Positions 47,292 through 58,100 of a DNA stretch of 64,000 bases are shown here, piece after piece. The stretch lies in NCBI RefSeq assembly GCF_051487185.1, contig NZ_JAHVDK010000037.1:3347-67346 (forward strand). The letters are read 5' to 3'. This stretch comes from Inquilinus limosus_F (GTDB taxonomy: Bacteria > Pseudomonadota > Alphaproteobacteria > DSM-16000 > Inquilinaceae). Under the pieces are notes generated by a model. The model ran no database searches. It was given only the letters and a program-made list of their open reading frames with translations, and was not told the origin of the DNA. Within the stretch, counting starts at the first letter, position 1; each line of letters starts with the position of its first letter. Made by a program: the position numbers and the translations under genes.

Positions 47292-48188
47292 ATGACCGCC
47301 GCCCTGTACCTGCTCGTCGTCCTGATCTGGGGCACCACCTGGATCGCCATCCACTACCAGATCGGCCCGGTGCCGGTGGAGCTGTCGATCCTCTACCGCT
47401 TCGCGCTCGCCGCCCTGGTGATGTTCGCGCTGCTGCTGGTGACGCGCCGGCGCGAGCGGCTGCAGGCCCGCGACCATCTGGTCTGCCTCGGCCAGGGGCT
47501 GGCGCTGTTCAGCGGCAATTTCCTCTTGGTCTATCACGCCTCGGCCTATGTCCCGAGCGGCCTCGTCGCCGTCGCCTTCTCCACCGGCAGCGTCTGGACC
47601 GCGCTGTTCAGCCGGGTCGCGCTCGGCCAGCCGCTGAAGCCGCGCGTCCTCGCTGGCGGCGCGGTCGGGCTGGCTGGGCTGTGGCTGCTGTTCGGCATCG
47701 ACCCGGCGCAGCTCGATCTCGAGATGCTCTGGGGCCTCGCCCTGGCGCTGGCCGGCACCATGGGCTTCGGCGTCGGCAACGTCCTCGCCGTGGTGCACCG
47801 GCGCCGCGGCCTGACGCCCTGGACCACCACCGCCTGGGGCATGCTGTACGGCGCGCTGATCCTCCTGGCCGTGGCGCTGGTCCAGGGCCTCCCCTGGCGC
47901 TTCGACCCGTCGCCCGCCTATGTCGGGGCCCTGCTCTACCTCGCGATTCCGGGCTCGGTGATCGCCTTCCTGGCCTATCTGACCCTGGTCGGCCGCATCG
48001 GCGCCGACAGGGCGGCCTATTCGACCGTGCTGTTCCCGCTGGTGGCGCTGAACGTTTCGGCGCTGCTGGAAGGCTATGTCTGGACCGCGACAGCGGTGGC
48101 CGGGGTGGCGCTGGTGCTGCTGGGCAATGTGCTGGTCTTCGCGAAGCTGCCCGGGCGCCGCAACGGCGCGGCACCGGCACGGGCCTGA
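47292..48188 (+). CDS. EamA/DMT-family transporter
   Basis: A 298-residue membrane protein with ten hydrophobic segments in two EamA repeats (ILYRFALAALVMFALLL in the first, AYSTVLFPLVALNVSALLEGY in the second). Such drug/metabolite transporters export amino acids or small metabolites. It starts 130 bases from the divergent AraC gene, the likely regulator. The direction of transport and the substrate are not visible from the sequence. Confidence 0.86.
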   Translation: MTAALYLLVVLIWGTTWIAIHYQIGPVPVELSILYRFALAALVMFALLLVTRRRERLQARDHLVCLGQGLALFSGNFLLVYHASAYVPSGLVAVAFSTGSVWTALFSRVALGQPLKPRVLAGGAVGLAGLWLLFGIDPAQLDLEMLWGLALALAGTMGFGVGNVLAVVHRRRGLTPWTTTAWGMLYGALILLAVALVQGLPWRFDPSPAYVGALLYLAIPGSVIAFLAYLTLVGRIGADRAAYSTVLFPLVALNVSALLEGYVWTATAVAGVALVLLGNVLVFAKLPGRRNGAAPARA

Positions 48189-48191
48189 CGG

Positions 48192-48617
48192 TCAGATCCC
48201 GCTCGGCGGCCCGTCATCCTCGAAGGCCGGCAGGGTCTCGTCGATCGCGTGCCAGGGCAGGCGGGTGCCGATCCAGGCGTGCTGGCGCGGCCGCAGCGCC
48301 GTCGGGTCGTCCAGCGTCGCCAGGGTGACGCCCATGGTCTTGCCCTCCGGCTCGAAGCCCTCGAAGGCCAGAGGCGAGCCGCAGCCCGGGCAGAACCAGC
48401 GCCGGCCCTTGGACGAGGAGCGGAAGCCGCGCGGCTCGCCCTTCGTCCAGCGGAAGCCCTCATAGGCGCCGGTGGCCCAGGCCACGGCCGGGCTGCCGGC
48501 GGCCTTCTGGCACATCCGGCAGTGGCAGTAGTCGACCGAATGGATCGGCCCGTCATGGCGATAGCGCACGGCGCCGCACAGGCAGCCGCCTTCGAGCGGC
48601 AGCGGGGCGGCGCTCAC
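48192..48617 (-). CDS. GFA-family zinc protein
   Basis: A 141-residue GFA/CENP-V fold protein: GGCLCGAVRY near the N-terminus, YCHCRMCQKAAGSP about 25 residues later and FCPGCGSPL in the middle give the expected zinc cysteines. The GTG at 48617 overlaps the TGA of a 54-aa gene upstream (GTGA), so translation is probably coupled. The role is unknown; the formaldehyde link applies to only one family member. It is convergent with the EamA gene, 3 bases apart. Confidence 0.82.
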   Translation of the reverse strand: MSAAPLPLEGGCLCGAVRYRHDGPIHSVDYCHCRMCQKAAGSPAVAWATGAYEGFRWTKGEPRGFRSSSKGRRWFCPGCGSPLAFEGFEPEGKTMGVTLATLDDPTALRPRQHAWIGTRLPWHAIDETLPAFEDDGPPSGI

Positions 48618-48778
48618 GGCCGGCCGATCACCATCGGCCGCCGCGACGGGCGGCTGCGGCGCCGGCCGATCGGCAGCGGCGGCAGGATCTCCGCGCGGCA
48701 CTCCGCCGGCCGCACCGGGGCGCGGCGCGGGGCCGGGGCGAAGACGGTGAGATAGGCGTCGAGCAGATGGTGGAACAT
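48614..48778 (-). CDS. 54-aa Arg/Pro-rich protein coupled to the GFA gene
   Basis: A perfect AGGAGG precedes the ATG at 48778. The 54-residue product starts MFHHLLDAYLTVFAPAP and continues as an Arg/Pro-rich tail; its TGA overlaps the GTG start of the GFA gene. The strong ribosome site and coupling support a translated gene. No family was recognised. It is divergent from the LysR gene, with a palindromic operator candidate in between. Confidence 0.55.
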   Translation of the reverse strand: MFHHLLDAYLTVFAPAPRRAPVRPAECRAEILPPLPIGRRRSRPSRRPMVIGRP

Positions 48779-48847
48779 CGGGGCCTCCTGGGCTCACCAA
48801 GACTCTGCCGCTTCGCCCGCCTCGGCACAAACGCCGTTCCCTTGCAG

Positions 48848-48872
48848 CATCTGTAAGGAAAAGTTACAGATG
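48848..48872. promoter_or_regulatory. Perfect palindrome between divergent small gene and LysR gene
   Basis: CATCTGTAA and TTACAGATG are perfect 9-base arms separated by 7 bases and end 4 bases before the LysR start. The GTAA-N7-TTAC core fits a T-N11-A LysR site, so this is a likely autoregulatory operator that may also control the 54-aa/GFA pair. Confidence 0.65.
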
Positions 48873-48876
48873 AGCG

Positions 48877-49758
48877 ATGCGCCCGCTGCCGCCGCTGAAC
48901 GCCGTCCGCGCCTTCGAGGCCGCCGCCCGCCGCGGCAGCTTCACCGCGGCCGCGGCCGAGCTCGGCGTCAGCCATGCCGCGATCAGCCGCCATGTCCGCG
49001 GGCTGGAGGCACGGCTGGGCGTGCCGCTCTTGCTGCGCGACGGCCGCGGCCTGGCGCCGACCGAGGCGGGGCGGGCCTTCGCCGCGGTGGTCGCCGACGC
49101 CTTCGACCGGCTGTCCCAGGGCATGGTCGCGATCGCGGCCGAGGCCGGGCGCGGCCGGCTGCGCCTGTCGGTCGAGCCCGCCTTCGCCGGGCGCTGGCTG
49201 GTGCCGCGGCTCGGGTCGTTCCGCAAGCTCCACCCCGGCATCGACATCGAGCTCGACCCGACCCAGCGCCTGGCCGATTTCCGCGGCGACCGGACCGACC
49301 TGGCGATCCGCTACGGCCGCGGCGGCTGGCCCGGCCTGGCCGCCGAGAAGCTGGTGCAGGTGATGGACTACCCGGTCTGCGCCCCGGCCCTGGCGGCGCA
49401 GCTGACGACGCCGGCGGACCTGCGCGGCCAGACCCTGCTGCATGACGAAAGCGCCCAGACCTGGGCGCTGTGGCTGGCCGCGGCGGGGGTCGAGGGCATC
49501 GACGCCACCCGCGGCCCGCGCTTCCTCGACGTGGCGCTGGCGCTCGACGCCGCCATCGCCGGCCAGGGCGTGGCGATGGGCGACGACGTGCTCTGCGCCC
49601 GCGACATCGCCGCCGGCCGGCTGGTGCGGCTGTTCGACGTCACGGTGCCGCGCAGCTGGTACTGGCTGGCGATGCCGGAGGACCGCCGCCTCTCCCCCGC
49701 CGCCGGCGCCTTCCGGGCGTGGCTTCTGGACTGCCTGCCGCCGGTGGAGGAGGGGTGA
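48877..49758 (+). CDS. LysR-family transcriptional regulator (GcvA-like)
   Basis: A 293-residue LysR regulator. The N-terminal helix-turn-helix (AVRAFEAAARRGSFTAAAAELGVSHAAISRHVRGLEARLG) and the effector domain starting near residue 90 follow the GcvA/AmpR branch pattern. An auto-operator palindrome lies immediately upstream and covers the expected promoter, suggesting self-repression. Targets are probably the divergent small gene and GFA gene; the inducer is unknown. Confidence 0.9.
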   Translation: MRPLPPLNAVRAFEAAARRGSFTAAAAELGVSHAAISRHVRGLEARLGVPLLLRDGRGLAPTEAGRAFAAVVADAFDRLSQGMVAIAAEAGRGRLRLSVEPAFAGRWLVPRLGSFRKLHPGIDIELDPTQRLADFRGDRTDLAIRYGRGGWPGLAAEKLVQVMDYPVCAPALAAQLTTPADLRGQTLLHDESAQTWALWLAAAGVEGIDATRGPRFLDVALALDAAIAGQGVAMGDDVLCARDIAAGRLVRLFDVTVPRSWYWLAMPEDRRLSPAAGAFRAWLLDCLPPVEEG

Positions 49759-49834
49759 GCGGTGGAGGGCGGAGATCGGGTCTTTGTCGTCATTGATGGG
49801 CGCCGGTATTCTCCCTGTGGGATGGGAGGTTTTC

Positions 49835-50077
49835 ATGGACCATCGACAAAATTGGGAACGACTGGAGAACCTGCTCCAAACAGCGCTCGATCATGAGCAG
49901 TCCCGCCTTCCTTCGGAGGACGTGAGCAATATTCGGCGCTTCATCGATCATGGTGAATATGGACTGGCATGGGAGGAGTTAACGGCCGCCCTCTCGGAGC
50001 TGAATTTGGTGCCGAATGAGCGTACCAAGAAGACCATGCAGGAAGCCGCCAGCCTCATGTACCCAGACGGCCGCTAG
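49835..50077 (+). CDS. MafI-family-like immunity protein (80 aa), orphan
   Basis: An 80-residue acidic, helical protein. The central RRFIDHGEYGLAWEELTAAL segment (about residues 34-53) matches the pattern I know for MafI-type immunity proteins that neutralise MafB polymorphic toxins in Neisseria and are widespread as small orphan genes. GGGAGG stands before the ATG. Base composition is lower in GC than its neighbours, consistent with recent transfer. No toxin gene is adjacent: LysR lies upstream and leuS, convergent, downstream. The assignment is by pattern and needs a profile search. Confidence 0.6.
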   Translation: MDHRQNWERLENLLQTALDHEQSRLPSEDVSNIRRFIDHGEYGLAWEELTAALSELNLVPNERTKKTMQEAASLMYPDGR

Positions 50078-50122
50078 CCGCCCTTTGCGGCCAGGCGCCA
50101 GTTTCGTGGATGCCGTCCTCAT

Positions 50123-50206
50123 CGTCATCGCGAGGCGCGAAGCGCCGTGGCGATCCAGAGGTCGGTGTCGCTGGATGGCCACGCCCCTTCGGGGCTCGCC
50201 ATGACG
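50123..50206. repeat. Palindromic intergenic repeat, family A copy 4
   Basis: CGTCATCGCGAG and CTCGCCATGACG form the ends, slightly diverged, with GTGGCGATCCAG/CTGGATGGCCAC inside. It lies between the MafI-like gene and the end of leuS. Confidence 0.88.
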
Positions 50207-50216
50207 ACGACGCTGG

Positions 50217-52229
<2,013 letters not shown>

Positions 52230-52382
52230 CCGTGCCTCCTTGCCCGTGGAGAGGGGGAGCTATGGCCGACGGCGGACCTCCCGCCGGCGGCCGCCGGGAA
52301 GTCGGGGATGGCTGGGGACGGGCCGCGGCGCGGCCTGGATGTCGGTGGTCATGGGATGGGATCGCAGCAGAGGAGGACGAAC

Positions 52383-52418
52383 GCCGGACGCAAAGGTCCG
52401 GCCGGCTCAGAAAGCCGG
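52383..52418. other. Two overlapping hairpins in the EamA-leuS gap
   Basis: GCCGGAC pairs with GTCCGGC around 6 bases, and CCGGCT with AGCCGG around 5 bases, back to back. They lie 154 bases upstream of leuS and 83 bases beyond the EamA stop. They could terminate the EamA transcript or act in the leuS leader. Nothing else was recognised in the 271-base gap. Confidence 0.5.
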
Positions 52419-52500
52419 AGTGCTAAGTCGTCCCGAAACTGCGCAGTTGGTCGTCATGGCAATGCCAGCATGGCGGATTCCGGTCGCGCCGCCAAGCCCG

Positions 52501-53451
52501 CTAGCTGGTCTTGATCGGCGAGGGGACCGAGGCCACGGCGGCGGCCGGGGTGGCGTCCTGGGCCACCGGCGCCCGGCGCACCGTCTCGCGGTGCAGGATG
52601 TAGAGGCCGCTGGCGACGACGATGGCGCAGCCGACCAGCATGGTCGGGTCCGGCACGTCCCGCCACAGCAGGTACCCGGAGACGACGCCCCAGATCATCT
52701 GGGTGTACTGGAACGGCGCAACCACTGCCGCCGGAGCCTGGCGGTAGGCGTTGGTGACGAAGAGATAGGCGGTGCCGCCCAGCACGCCGCCGATCGCGAT
52801 CGCCAGCAGGTCGTTCAGCGCCGGCATCACCCCGCCGAAGGCCAGGATCATCAGCCCGGTGACGACCGCGGTGGTCGCGTTGGCGTAGAAGCCGAAGGAA
52901 ATGCGGTTCTCGCTGGCGATGAAGCGGCGCAGCAAGAGGAAGCCCAGCGCGTTGACCACGGCGGAGAACAGCGCCCCCAGCACCGCCGGGTTGGCCATGC
53001 CCGCGCCCGGCCGCAGCATCACCATGACGCCGATGAAGCCGACGCCGACCGCGGTCCAGCGCCGCCAGCCGACGGATTCACCGAGGATCGGCACCGACAG
53101 CGCGGTGATCAGCAGAGGCGCGCAGAACAGCACGGCGTAGACGTCGGCGATCGGCATCTCGGCATAGGCGTGGAAGCAGGCGAAGGACCCCGCCAGCCCC
53201 ATCGCCGACCGGGCCCCGTGCAGCCAGGGCCGCCGGGTGCGCAGCTGGCCGAAGCCGCCGGTGAGCTGGGCATAGGCCAGCATCGGCAGCAGCCCGAAGA
53301 CGGAATTGAAGAAGATCACCTGGTGCAGCGGAAAGCCCGCGGAGACCCATTTCACCGCGGTGTCCATGCAGGTGTAGAGGGCGAAGCCGAGACAGGCGAA
53401 ACCAATGCCCGCGGCGACGGAGGCGCGGGGCTGGGCGAGCGTGAGCGTCAT
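52501..53451 (-). CDS. EamA/DMT-family transporter
   Basis: A 316-residue protein with ten membrane segments in two EamA repeats (GFALYTCMDTAVKWVSAGFPLHQ marks the first; AAVVAPFQYTQMIWGVVSGYLLWRDVP the second). The sequence pattern is of the RarD/SAM-carrier-like group of alphaproteobacterial EamA proteins, but the substrate is unknown. A 35-residue cytoplasmic tail ends the protein. It lies upstream of leuS on the same strand, separated by 271 bases with hairpins. Confidence 0.87.
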   Translation of the reverse strand: MTLTLAQPRASVAAGIGFACLGFALYTCMDTAVKWVSAGFPLHQVIFFNSVFGLLPMLAYAQLTGGFGQLRTRRPWLHGARSAMGLAGSFACFHAYAEMPIADVYAVLFCAPLLITALSVPILGESVGWRRWTAVGVGFIGVMVMLRPGAGMANPAVLGALFSAVVNALGFLLLRRFIASENRISFGFYANATTAVVTGLMILAFGGVMPALNDLLAIAIGGVLGGTAYLFVTNAYRQAPAAVVAPFQYTQMIWGVVSGYLLWRDVPDPTMLVGCAIVVASGLYILHRETVRRAPVAQDATPAAAVASVPSPIKTS

Positions 53452-53614
53452 GGGGGCGGCGGCCGGCGTAGGGCGGCCTTGAGGCCGCGACCGTCACATT
53501 ACGGCCGCCGAATCGGCCGCGCCATTGCGCGCCGCGCATCGCCTGCCTTCGATTCGTGCAGGACTGGTTGCCTAAGTTTTGCCGTTATGGCTTGCGCGTC
53601 GGGCAATTGATTGC

Positions 53615-53699
53615 CGTCATTGCGAGCGAAGCGAAGCAATCCAGGGCAGCTTGCACAGGCCCTGGATTGCTTCGTCGGCTTCGCCTCCTCGCAATGACG
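53615..53699. repeat. Palindromic intergenic repeat, family A diverged copy 5
   Basis: CGTCATTGCGAG and CTCGCAATGACG ends enclose GAAGCAATCCAG/CTGGATTGCTTC. This variant is the more widespread form of the element in proteobacteria. It lies in the 265-base EamA-mltA gap. Confidence 0.9.
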
Positions 53700-53716
53700 A
53701 GGAGAGAGGACCGCGC

Positions 53717-54841
53717 CTAAGACCCCGGCGTCGTCAGGCCGAGGGTGGCGCGCGGCACCAGCATATAGGCCCGGCCCTCGGCGTTCATGGCGCTGGACAG
53801 GGCGCCGGCCTCGTGCCCCTCGCCCCAGTACAGGTCGCCGCGGATCGGGCCGCGGATGGCGCCGCCGATGTCCTGGGCCAGCACCAGCCGGCGCAGCGTC
53901 CGGTTCGGCACCGTCGGGTCGTCCTCGATGTCGAGCCAGACCGGCGTGCCGAGCGAGATGTAGTCCTTGTCGACCGCCAGGCTGCGGCCCGGCGTCAGCG
54001 GCACGTCATGCGCCCCGATCACGTCCTCCGCCGGCTTCTCGCGGAAATAGACGTAGCTCGGGTTCTGGTTCATCAGCCACTGCGCCCGGTCGGGATTGGC
54101 CAGCATCCAGTTGCGGATGTAGCCCATCGACATCTCGTCCAGCGTGGCGATGCCGGCATCGACCAGCACCCGGCCGACCGCCTTGTAGCGCCGGCCGTTC
54201 TGGCCGTCGAACTTCAGCCCGATGACGCTGCCGTCGGTCAGCCGGACCTTGCCGGAGCCCTGGATCTCCAGGAAGAAGGCGTCGATCGGGTCGTCGACCC
54301 AGACGATCTCGTAGCCGCGGCCGTCCAGGACGCCGCGGGCGATCTCGGCCCGGCTGCGGCCGCGGTCCGCCGCGCGCGACGGGGTGCGGTAGAGCGGCGT
54401 CTGGAAGGCGCCGCCGCGCACCCGGCTGCCGTTCAGCTCGGGCGCGAAATAGCCGGTGAAGCGGCCGTACTGGCCGCCATCGAAGCCGGTCAGGGCGACC
54501 GGGGTGAACCAGGTCTCGAAGAAGCGGCGGGCCTGGGCCTCGTCCTGCGCGGTCAGGCGGTGGGCGGCGTCGCAGATCGGCTGCCAATCCTCGACCGGCC
54601 CGTCGATGCCGTTGTAGTTCAGCCGGGTGCCCGGCGGCTTGGTCAGGTAGATGCTGCAGGTGTTCCACAGCGCCGGCAGGGCCGCGGCCACGTCGTCCTC
54701 CTGCCAGCCCGGCAGGTGCCGAAAATCGGTGGCGACGCCGCCGGTGCCGCCGCCCTTGGGCGGCCGGGTGGGGCCGGCGCAGCCGGCCAGGATCAGCCCC
54801 AACACTGCGATCAGGGCCGCGACACGCGAAACGGAGCGCAT
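53717..54841 (-). CDS. mltA: Membrane-bound lytic murein transglycosylase A
   Basis: A 374-residue outer-membrane lipoprotein (lipobox LAGC, C21). The MltA barrel domain spans about residues 100-245, and the C-terminal 3D domain (VLAQDIGGAIRGPIRGDLYWGEGHEAGALSS) carries the catalytic aspartates. It cleaves peptidoglycan glycan strands during growth. Its ATG directly follows the TAG of a DUF4169 gene, so the two are co-transcribed. Confidence 0.94.
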   Translation of the reverse strand: MRSVSRVAALIAVLGLILAGCAGPTRPPKGGGTGGVATDFRHLPGWQEDDVAAALPALWNTCSIYLTKPPGTRLNYNGIDGPVEDWQPICDAAHRLTAQDEAQARRFFETWFTPVALTGFDGGQYGRFTGYFAPELNGSRVRGGAFQTPLYRTPSRAADRGRSRAEIARGVLDGRGYEIVWVDDPIDAFFLEIQGSGKVRLTDGSVIGLKFDGQNGRRYKAVGRVLVDAGIATLDEMSMGYIRNWMLANPDRAQWLMNQNPSYVYFREKPAEDVIGAHDVPLTPGRSLAVDKDYISLGTPVWLDIEDDPTVPNRTLRRLVLAQDIGGAIRGPIRGDLYWGEGHEAGALSSAMNAEGRAYMLVPRATLGLTTPGS

Positions 54842-55045
54842 CTACGCAGCGCCTCCGTCCGGATCCTCGTCCTCTTCGATGCGGTGGCCCTCGTGCTGGC
54901 GCGCGTCGCGCTCCGCCGCGTCGGCATCGCGCCGCTTCTCCGCCCCCGTGCGGCCGAAGCGGACGCGGTTCTGCTGCGCCTTCGCCTCCTTCTCGGCGCG
55001 GGCCCTGGCCTTGCGCGCCTGCCGCAGATTGATCACCTCGCCCAT
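54842..55045 (-). CDS. DUF4169 family protein (67 aa)
   Basis: A 67-residue basic protein. The start GEVINLRQARKARARAEKEAKAQQNRVRFGRTGAEK and the tail ending in HEGHRIE match DUF4169, a small alphaproteobacterial family of unknown function predicted to be one long helix. GGAG lies 5 bases before the ATG at 55045; longer versions of the frame contain no conserved sequence. It is joined to mltA by a stop-start without gap. Confidence 0.85.
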   Translation of the reverse strand: MGEVINLRQARKARARAEKEAKAQQNRVRFGRTGAEKRRDADAAERDARQHEGHRIEEDEDPDGGAA

Positions 55046-55181
55046 CGCTCCGCCTCGCTCCCTCCGTGCTGACGACACTATCCGAAATGACGGCACCGGA
55101 TAAGACCACTGTCGTATGGTGGTCCCGGAGTTCTGTCTCAATCCTGATTTGTATTGTGATTCCCGCGGGCAATTTCCGATC

Positions 55182-58100
55182 ATGCGCCGGAGTCGCAACC
55201 CCGACGACGCCTGCAGCGCCTTGAAGAAACTCGCCTTCGGTCTCCTCCTCGTCCTCGCCCTGCTGATCGCCGCGGTGCTGGTGGTGCCGGGGCAGATCGA
55301 CTGGACACCCTATCGCGGCCGGATCGCCGAGGAGATCGGCGCCCTGACCGGCCGGGCGGTGACCATCGACGGGCCGGTCTCGTTGCAGATGCTGCCGATG
55401 CCGCGGCTGTCGGCCGGCGACGTCCGTGTCGCCAGCGTGCCGGGCGCGACCGTGCCGGACCTCCTGGCCGCGAACGGCGTCGACCTCCGGGTCGCGCTGC
55501 TGCCGCTGCTGCTGGGCCGGATCGAGGTCCAGGGCGTCACCTTCGACCAGCCGAGCGTGGCGCTGGAGACGTTGCCGGACGGCCGGCGGTCCTGGGACGG
55601 GCTGGGCGAGGGCATCGGCCGCCGGCTCGTCGCCGTCCGCGCCGCGATGCGCCAGGGGTCGATCCTGTGGCTCGACCGCCGCGCCGGCCGCCAGCTCACC
55701 ATCCAGGCGGCGGATCTCAGGCTGACCGCGCCCGGGCAGGGTGGGCCGGTCGCGATCACCGGCACCGGTCTGGTCGCCGGCGTGCCGGTGCGGCTCGACC
55801 TGGCGGTGCAGCCGCGCTCGCCGCTCGGCGCCCTGCCGGTGACGGCGACGGTCGGGCTCGACGCCGCCGAGGCCCGGTTGGGCGGCCTGCTGCGGCCCGA
55901 TGGCGGCCTGCAGGGCGACCTCTCGGTGGTCGGCAAGGATCTCGACGCCAGCCTGGCGCGGATCGGCGTCAAGCTGCCCGACTCCCCGTCCCGGCCCGGC
56001 GTCTTCGCCCTGCGCGGCACGGTGCAGGTGGCGGCGGACCCGTCGGGGGCCGAGCGGGTCGAGCTGACCAACCTGACCGCCGATCTCGGCGACATGCGCG
56101 CCGCCGGCGGCGTGGCCGTCACCTTCGCCGCGGTGCCGCGGGTCGAGGCGACGCTCGGCTTCAACCGGCTGGCCCTGGCCGACTGGGTCGGCGACGCCGA
56201 TCCGGCGACGCTGGCCGGGCGCCTGGCAGTGGCGCTGTCGCGCAAGGTCGGCCTGCCGGTCGCCGGCACGGTCGACCTGTCGGTCGCGGCCCTCGCCGTG
56301 CGCGACGGGCTGCTGCGCGACCTGCGGCTGCAGGCGACGCTCGACCCGGCACGGATCGGCCTGACCCGCCTCGCCTTCGGCCTGCCGGGCGGCGCGTCGG
56401 CCGCGGTCTCCGGCGCCGTCCGTCTCGACGGTGACCGGCCGGCGGCGGACCAGTTGTCGGTGCAGATCGCGGCCGAGGACCTGCGCGGTGCGCTCGACTG
56501 GGCCGGCATCGATCCTGGCCCGATTCCGTCGACGGCGCTGCGCCGCGGCCGGGTCGCCGCCACCCTTTCGGGCGACATCGCCAATCTGAGGGTCGCCGGC
56601 CTCGACGCCGATCTCGATGGCAACCGGCTGACCGGCGCCCTGACCTATGTCGGCGGCGACCGGCCCGGCATCGGCGCCCGGCTGAGGCTGAGCCGGCTCG
56701 ATGTCGACGCCTACCGGCCGGCCGACGCGCCGCCGCTCTCCCGCCTGCTGTGGTCGGATGCCGAGCTGCGGGGCCGCCTGCTGGCCGCGCTCGCCGGCCT
56801 CGACGTCAATCTCGACGCCACGGTCGACTCCGCCCAGGTCGACGGCGCCGCCTTCAGCGGCCTGCAGCTGGAGACGACGCTGGCTCAGGGCGCCCTGACC
56901 GTCCACAGCGGCCGTATCGAGGGGCCGGGTGGGGCCGGGCTGAGCGTGACCGGCGGGATCGGCCAGCTGGCCACCCTCGGCGATCTCGACCTGCAGACCA
57001 CGCTCGATGCCCGGGACCCGCCGGCGCTTCTCCGCGCGCTTGGTCTCCATGAGGCGGTGCCGATGCCGCCGGCGGGGCCGGTCAAGGCATCGCTGCGGCT
57101 GCGCGGCGACCCGGCGGCGCTGTCGGTCGACGGCTCGATCGACGCGCTGGGCGGCACTGTGGAGCTGGGCGGCAGCATCGCCGACGCGGCGACCGCGCCG
57201 CATGTCGCGGTCAGCCTGCGCGCCACCCATCCCGACCTGCCGGGTCTGCTGCAGCGTGTCGGCGAGGGCGGCGTCGCGGCGCCCGGGCTCGGCGGCGTCG
57301 ACCTTTACGCCGATGCCGACTGGGCCGGCGGGCGGCTGCGCCTCGACAATCTGCAAGGCACGGCCGGCCCGGTCTCGCTGGGCGGGACGGTCGAGCTCGA
57401 CACCGGCGCGGCGCGGCCGCGGCTCACCGTGTCGCTGCGCACCACGGCCCTAGCGCTCGACCGGCTGCTCGCCGGGGCCCGCCCGTCCGGCGATGCGCTG
57501 GGTCCATGGTCGGCGCGGCCCTTCGATCTCCGCGGCCTCGCCCGCATCGACGGCACCTTCGTCCTCGACGCGGCGGCGATCTCGCTCGCCGGTTGGACGC
57601 TGGACCAGCCGGAGCTGCGCGTCCGGCTCGACCAGGGCGGGCTGGCGCTGGACCGCCTCTCGGCCGGTCTCGCCGGCGGGCGGCTCGGCGTCAACGGCCG
57701 GATCGACTGGGCGGAGGCGCCGCGCTGGACCGCCCATGCCGATCTGGTCGATGCCGATCTCGCCGCGGTCCTGCGCCAGACGGCCGGGCCGCAGGGCCTC
57801 ACCGGCCGGCTCGACCTCGGCCTCGACGTCGGCTCGGCCGGCAACAGCGTCGCCGGCCTGGTCTACGGGCTGGGCGGCAAGGGCCTGGTGGCGGTGCGCG
57901 ACGCCTCGCTGTCCGGCATCGATCTGGCCGCCGCCGAGCGGCTGCTGGCCGATCCCGGGTTGCCGGGCGCCTTTCTGGAAGGGTTGCGCGCTGCCTTCGC
58001 CAGCGGCAGCACGGCGGTCCCGGCGATCAACGCCACCTTCACCATCGCCGGCGGCGTGGTGTCGTCGACCGATCTGCGCCTCGCCACCGACACGGCGGTG

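Noticed and set aside
52260..52352. Minus-strand 30-codon frame in the leuS leader as a leader peptide
   Set aside because: No ribosome-binding sequence, no leucine codon run, and an Arg/Pro-rich tail as expected from random GC-rich sequence.
54006..57356. Long minus-strand frame opposite the AsmA gene
   Set aside because: Arg/Gln/Ala-rich shadow; the real minus-strand genes there are mltA and DUF4169 in another frame.
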